Assembly: GCA_002339345.1 (NCBI GenBank)
Contig: DDKM01000001.1
Location: 3,184-12,685, forward strand
DNA: 9,502 nt
Origin: Firmicutes bacterium UBA2598
Lineage (GTDB): Bacteria; Bacillota; PH28-bin88
Direction of reading: 5' to 3'
Shown: positions 5,860 to 9,502 of the stretch, piece after piece
Layout of the letters: each line of letters opens with the position of its first letter
How positions within the stretch are numbered: the stretch's first letter is position 1
Position numbers and translations under genes: made by a program
The notes under the pieces: model-generated
The model's database searches: none
What the model was told of the DNA's origin: nothing
Seen by the model: the letters and a program-made list of their open reading frames with translations, nothing else

Positions 5860-7674
5860 ATGAGGATCAAAAGGTCTACCGCTCTGATTTTTGTATTAGC
5901 CCTCATGGCCATTGCCCTTGTTGCCGTGGGATGTGGTGGTAAGAAAACCGCTGAAGCACCAACACCTGCTCCGGCTCCGGCACCTGCCCCCGCACCTGCT
6001 CCGGCACCGGCTCCTACTCCTGAGCCGACCCCAGCACCGGCACCCGAACCGGCAGCTCCGGCAGTTCCGGCCCCAACAACTAAGGCTTCGACCACTCCGG
6101 CAACAACGGCACCTACACCAACTACGCCGGCAACAAAGGCTCCGGCACCGAGCGTAGCGAAGGGCGGGAAACAGCAGGTAGATTTGATCAGGCTGGCCGG
6201 GGGAGATTGGGGTTACCCGAGTCCATATGCCCATTATGCCAGAGGGCCGGGAATTTATAAGATGAGCCTGATTTTTGACGGCCTTCTGGAGCGGGATGAA
6301 AAGGGGCTCATCCCCTGGCTGGCTGAAAAATATGAAATTAAAGAAGGTGGTAAACAGTACCTGTTTACCATTCGAGATGGCGTTAGATGGCAAGATGGGA
6401 AGCCTTTAACTGCCGAGGATGTTAAATTCACTTTTGAATACGCAAGTAAACATCCCATGGTATTCTCATATATCGGCAGCAAGGATATTGAAAATGTGGC
6501 GGTGGTGGGAGAACGCCAGGTTTTGATTACCGTGGCGCAGCCGAATGCAGCTATGCTTTATAACCTAGGCTTGACCCGCATTATTCCCAAACACATCTGG
6601 GAAAAGATTGATAACCCGAAGGAGTTTACAAAGCCGGAAGCGGTCATCGGGACCGGCCCCTACCGCCTGACGGGCTACAACAAGGAACATGGCACCTACC
6701 GCTTTGAGGCTTTTGAGGATTTCTGGGGGCCCAAGCAGAGAGTAAAGGTTATTATGTTTGTGCCGGTCAGTGAAGAAATTTTGGCCTTGCAAAAAGGGGA
6801 AATTGATCTGGCAGGTATTACTCCCGATGTATTGCCCCGTTTTCAAAATGACCCCCATTACAAAATAGTGAAAAGCCCGGGCTTCTGGGGATATCGTTTG
6901 CTATTTAACATGGGCGATCACCCGGTTTTGCGGCATCAAGAACTTAGGCAGGCCATCGCTTACGCTATTAATGCCAAAGAATTGATCGAAAAAGTGGCCC
7001 GTGGCGCTGCCGTTCCTGGCAGTGCGGGAATCTTGCCTCCCGACCATGTAATGTATAATCCCCATGTCAAGCAATATGACCTTGATTTAAAGAAAGCGGA
7101 AGAGTTGCTGGTGAAGTTGGGTTACGACAGGCTGGACCAGAACGGTATTCGCCAAAACCAAAACGGTGAGAAGCTTTCCTTCAACCTGCTTGTCGGTGAG
7201 GAGGTCAGGCTGGCGGAAGTATTAAAGGAGCAGTTGGCCAAAGCAGGTATCGAGATCAAGGTCCAAAGTGTGGACTTAAAAACCCGGGATGCCCGTGTTC
7301 GAAACAATGAATACCAGATGGCTGTTACAGGGCACGGGGGTTGGGGCAACGACCCGGATTATTTGCGCGAAAGGTTTGCCGGTCGTGCCAGGGGAGGAAG
7401 CGCACCTTACGCTACTGGCTTGCGGGGCTATCACAACGAGGAATTAAACAATTTATTAGAAAAACAGTCCATGGAAATGGATGTTCAAAAGCGCAAGCAG
7501 TTAATTCTTAAAATCCAGGAAGTCCTGGCTGAAGATGTCCCGGAAATACCCCTTTACTACACTACCGGTTACAACGTGTACAGGCCGGCCAAATATGACG
7601 GCTGGATGTTCATGTTTGACCACCATTCTTTAACTCATAGTAAGCTGTCTTACCTGGAAAGGGGTTCATTTTAA
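5860..7674 (+). CDS. Family 5 extracellular solute-binding lipoprotein of an Opp/Dpp/Nik-type ABC importer
   Basis: This is a surface lipoprotein of 604 aa that captures a ligand and hands it to the two permeases encoded next. A basic start (MRIKR), a hydrophobic core and the lipobox AVGC give Cys25 as the lipidated residue. Residues 33-106 form a linker almost wholly of Pro, Ala and Thr, including eight PA dipeptides in a row. The SBP_bac_5 domain fills the rest and shows typical motifs: LIFDGLLERDEKG, LAEKYEI, FTIRDGVRWQDGKPLTAEDV and, near the end, VPEIPLYY. The ATG at 5860 lies 11 nt after AAAGGAGG; the frame stays open upstream but without a signal peptide or binding site. The ligand cannot be read: peptides, nickel and sugars are all handled by this family. 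The permease gene begins directly after the stop, so this is one operon. Confidence 0.94.
   Translation: MRIKRSTALIFVLALMAIALVAVGCGGKKTAEAPTPAPAPAPAPAPAPAPAPTPEPTPAPAPEPAAPAVPAPTTKASTTPATTAPTPTTPATKAPAPSVAKGGKQQVDLIRLAGGDWGYPSPYAHYARGPGIYKMSLIFDGLLERDEKGLIPWLAEKYEIKEGGKQYLFTIRDGVRWQDGKPLTAEDVKFTFEYASKHPMVFSYIGSKDIENVAVVGERQVLITVAQPNAAMLYNLGLTRIIPKHIWEKIDNPKEFTKPEAVIGTGPYRLTGYNKEHGTYRFEAFEDFWGPKQRVKVIMFVPVSEEILALQKGEIDLAGITPDVLPRFQNDPHYKIVKSPGFWGYRLLFNMGDHPVLRHQELRQAIAYAINAKELIEKVARGAAVPGSAGILPPDHVMYNPHVKQYDLDLKKAEELLVKLGYDRLDQNGIRQNQNGEKLSFNLLVGEEVRLAEVLKEQLAKAGIEIKVQSVDLKTRDARVRNNEYQMAVTGHGGWGNDPDYLRERFAGRARGGSAPYATGLRGYHNEELNNLLEKQSMEMDVQKRKQLILKIQEVLAEDVPEIPLYYTTGYNVYRPAKYDGWMFMFDHHSLTHSKLSYLERGSF
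5956..6177 (+). repeat. Pro/Ala/Thr-coding low-complexity linker
   Basis: About 74 codons of degenerate GCN-CCN and ACN-CCN repeats encode a disordered linker between the lipidated Cys25 and the folded binding domain. The first part is alternating Pro-Ala with varied third bases (GCT, GCA, GCC; CCG, CCT, CCC); the second part is richer in Thr. Synonymous variation suggests that the repeat is kept at the protein level. Confidence 0.85.
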
Positions 7675-8676
7675 TTGAGAGGCAAGAGGGTCACCAGGCT
7701 AATGGAATATCTTTTTACCATTTGGGTCATAGTGACCCTCAACTTTTTACTTCCCCGGGCGATGCCTGGTGATCCCTTTTTATACATGTCTGCAGACGAA
7801 GGCCAGGAGGTGGCAAGGTTTTCGGAGGAACAGAGGCAGTATTATCTTGCCTACTACGGGCTGGACCGGCCTGTTGCCGGGCAGTACCTGTCTTACATGT
7901 CTGATTTGTTGCGGGGAAATTTAGGGTACAGTTTGTACTATAATGAACCGGTGAGCACTATCATCCTGCGCCGGTTACCGTGGACAACTTTTCTGGTAAT
8001 TGCGGCAGTGCTTTTGAGTACTGTCTTTGGCACTATTCTGGGCAGCATATCCGCCTGGTACCGGGAGAAGTTGCTGGACAAACTTCTGTTTTTTCACTTA
8101 ATTCTCCTGTCAGAGGTTCCGGCCTTTCTCCTGGGTCTCCTTTTACTTTTCACCTTGGCCGCGGGGTTGGGATTATTCCCCTTGTCGGGGGCCATCACCC
8201 ATTTTGCCAGTTATAGTAGTTGGTGGGAAAAGTTGCTGGATATCTTGCATCATGCTTTCCTGCCCGTAATGGCCTTGACCATTGCCCGGCTGGGCGGTAT
8301 GTATTTGCTTGCCAGAAACAGTATGACGACTGTGCTGGAAAAGGATTACCTGCGTACTGCCTGGGCCAAAGGACTTCCCAAAAAACGCATCATTTTTCGC
8401 CATGCCTTGAGGAATGCCATGCTTCCCATAGTCACCCGGGTGTTTTTAAGCCTTGGGTCCCTTGTGGGTGGCGCCATTCTGGTGGAAAATGTTTTTGCCT
8501 ACCCGGGACTGGGGCATTTAATGAGGAGAGCAGTTTTGGTTCACGATTACCCGCTTGTGCAGGGGATTTTCCTGGTGGTAACCATTTTTGTATTGTTGGC
8601 TAATTTTCTCGCCGATTTAGTATACAAAAAGCTTGACCCGCGGATTGGTGACTATAGCGGGATACATGGGGGATAA
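7675..8676 (+). CDS. ABC transporter permease, DppB/OppB/NikB type
   Basis: This is the first inner-membrane permease of the binding-protein-dependent importer, 333 aa and complete, in the normal range for DppB. It shows the N-terminal helix followed by PRAMPGDPF (equivalent to the conserved LxPGDP), the periplasmic-loop motif YYGLDRPVAGQYLSYMSDLLRGNLGYS, and several membrane helices. The ATPase-contact EAA loop lies at about residues 221-253 (KDYLRTAWAKGLPKKRIIFRHALRNAMLPIV). The C-terminal VFAYPGLG and LDPRI motifs are also typical. The TTG at 7675 directly abuts the stop of the binding-protein gene and has AAAGGGG 10 nt upstream; an ATG ten codons in (7702) is the alternative. It should pair with the next permease as a heterodimer. 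The substrate is unknown. Confidence 0.94.
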   Translation: MRGKRVTRLMEYLFTIWVIVTLNFLLPRAMPGDPFLYMSADEGQEVARFSEEQRQYYLAYYGLDRPVAGQYLSYMSDLLRGNLGYSLYYNEPVSTIILRRLPWTTFLVIAAVLLSTVFGTILGSISAWYREKLLDKLLFFHLILLSEVPAFLLGLLLLFTLAAGLGLFPLSGAITHFASYSSWWEKLLDILHHAFLPVMALTIARLGGMYLLARNSMTTVLEKDYLRTAWAKGLPKKRIIFRHALRNAMLPIVTRVFLSLGSLVGGAILVENVFAYPGLGHLMRRAVLVHDYPLVQGIFLVVTIFVLLANFLADLVYKKLDPRIGDYSGIHGG

Positions 8677-8702
8677 CCTTGGGGAGAGTGTCGGAGTTGT
8701 TG

Positions 8703-9502
8703 GTGAAAATAGGCGAGTGGGTAAAAGAATTTTCCCTGCCGGGAAAAGCCGGTCTGGTGGTGATTTTGGTTGTCCTGCTGGTAGCCGTCCTGGCTCCTTA
8801 CATTGCCGTTCATCCCCATCATACCTCATCGGGACCACCGCTCTCGCCGCCGGGAGGAAAGCACCCTTTGGGTACCGACGAGCTTGGTATTGACCTTTGG
8901 GCCCAGATCTGCTACGGGGCCAGGGTCAGCTTGCTGGTGGGTTTAGGCACGGCCTTATTGGCAGGTCTGGGTGGCGGCCTGATTGGCATTGTTTCGGGGT
9001 ACCTGGGCGGGTGGCCCGATAAGGTTTTAATGAGGTTAATTGATATTATGATTGTACTACCGGACCTGCCGGTGATGATTGTGCTGGCAGCTTTTTTCGG
9101 TCCCAGTCTTCTAAATATCATTTTTGTGCTGGCCCTGTTTTCCTGGGTTTTCCCAGCAAGAATCGTGCGTTCCCAGATACTGATGTTGAAGGAACGGAGC
9201 TATATTAAATCGGCGGAGACCTATGGTGCCGGCGTCTGGTATCTAATGTGGAAGCACCTTCTCCCGGAAGTTTTCCCTTTGGTGGCAGTAAATATGATCA
9301 GGCTTTCCGGGAGGGCAATTGTTGCCGAAGCCGGGCTTTCCTTTCTGGGATTGGGGGACCCTACTTCCAAAAGCTGGGGTTTAATCATTCACCATGCTAC
9401 CAATTTTAAGGGGATATACTATACGGACTTCTGGAAATGGTGGCTCTTGTACCCATGGCTGGCCTTGATGATAATGGTAATTTCCCTGGCCTTTATCAGC
9501 CG
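8703..9502 (+). CDS. ABC transporter permease, DppC/OppC/NikC type (3' end outside window)
   Basis: This is the second permease of the importer, open to the window edge with 266 codons seen. After one N-terminal helix (VVILVVLLVAVLAPYIAV) come the family motifs HPLGTDELGIDLWAQICYGARVSL (in two parts: HPLGTDELGID and YGARVSL), then the EAA ATPase-contact loop at about residues 161-195 (ERSYIKSAETYGAGVWY and KHLLPEVFPLV), and the late AEAGLSFLGLG motif with DPTSKSWG, all as in DppC/OppC. Little is missing, perhaps 10-20 residues. I chose the GTG at 8703, 6 nt after CGGAG; in-frame TTG codons at 8697 and 8700 are alternatives. The gap to the previous stop is under 30 nt, so it is in the same operon, and one or two ATPase genes should follow. 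Confidence 0.93.
   Translation, partial: MKIGEWVKEFSLPGKAGLVVILVVLLVAVLAPYIAVHPHHTSSGPPLSPPGGKHPLGTDELGIDLWAQICYGARVSLLVGLGTALLAGLGGGLIGIVSGYLGGWPDKVLMRLIDIMIVLPDLPVMIVLAAFFGPSLLNIIFVLALFSWVFPARIVRSQILMLKERSYIKSAETYGAGVWYLMWKHLLPEVFPLVAVNMIRLSGRAIVAEAGLSFLGLGDPTSKSWGLIIHHATNFKGIYYTDFWKWWLLYPWLALMIMVISLAFIS

Noticed and set aside
5836..5864. TTGACA at 5836-5841 as a promoter -35 for the binding-protein gene
   Set aside because: No -10 box at suitable spacing (CATAAT is 14 bp away), and the start codon would lie within the promoter.
5739..6095. Minus-strand ORF rich in Gly-Ala repeats
   Set aside because: It is the antisense shadow of the Pro/Ala linker in the binding lipoprotein.
1..9502. 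CRISPR arrays, tRNA or rRNA genes, insertion sequences or phage genes
   Set aside because: No regular spaced repeats, tRNA T-loop pattern, transposase motifs or terminal inverted repeats were seen on either strand.

Overview
The window looks like chromosomal DNA of a Gram-positive, anaerobic Bacillota, most likely of the Peptococcaceae / Desulfotomaculum–Pelotomaculum type. The reasons are strong GGAGG ribosome binding sites combined with many TTG and GTG starts, a lipoprotein-anchored ABC binding protein, and a selenocysteine-encoding thioredoxin. The genus is inferred from gene style, not from a marker gene.

Left part (1-3349, minus strand): reading in the direction of transcription, argH (argininosuccinate lyase), a membrane-anchored thioredoxin, a CcdA/DsbD-type transmembrane electron carrier, an OmpR/KdpE-type response regulator, and possibly the first codons of another gene running off the left edge. 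The thioredoxin is the highlight. Its reading frame is interrupted by one UGA exactly where the first catalytic cysteine belongs (UxxC), and the mRNA just downstream folds into a perfect stem with a GGU loop, the hallmark of a bacterial SECIS element. It therefore reads as one selenoprotein and not as two broken ORFs. Together with CcdA it would carry reducing power from the cytoplasm to a selenol-based thiol reductase outside the membrane.

Middle part (3350-5291, plus strand, divergent from argH): a two-gene unit made of a small two-helix membrane protein and a sodium:solute symporter (SSS family), joined by a 4-base ATGA overlap and followed by a 14-bp perfect hairpin.

The long intergenic region (5292-5859) is not empty. 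It holds a perfect consensus sigma-70 promoter (TTGACA, 17 bp, TATAAT), a roughly 150-nt stretch able to fold into a structured RNA, a strong intrinsic terminator, a second large hairpin of similar design, a weak promoter candidate, and a 9-codon mini-ORF with a very good ribosome binding site. I read the promoter-to-terminator unit as an undescribed small RNA or an attenuator-type leader.

Right part (5860-9502, plus strand): an Opp/Dpp/Nik-type ABC importer operon, comprising a lipoprotein binding protein with an unusually long Pro/Ala/Thr linker and two permeases. The second permease is cut by the window edge and the ATPase genes presumably follow. The base composition of this operon looks more AT-rich than that of the argH and symporter genes.
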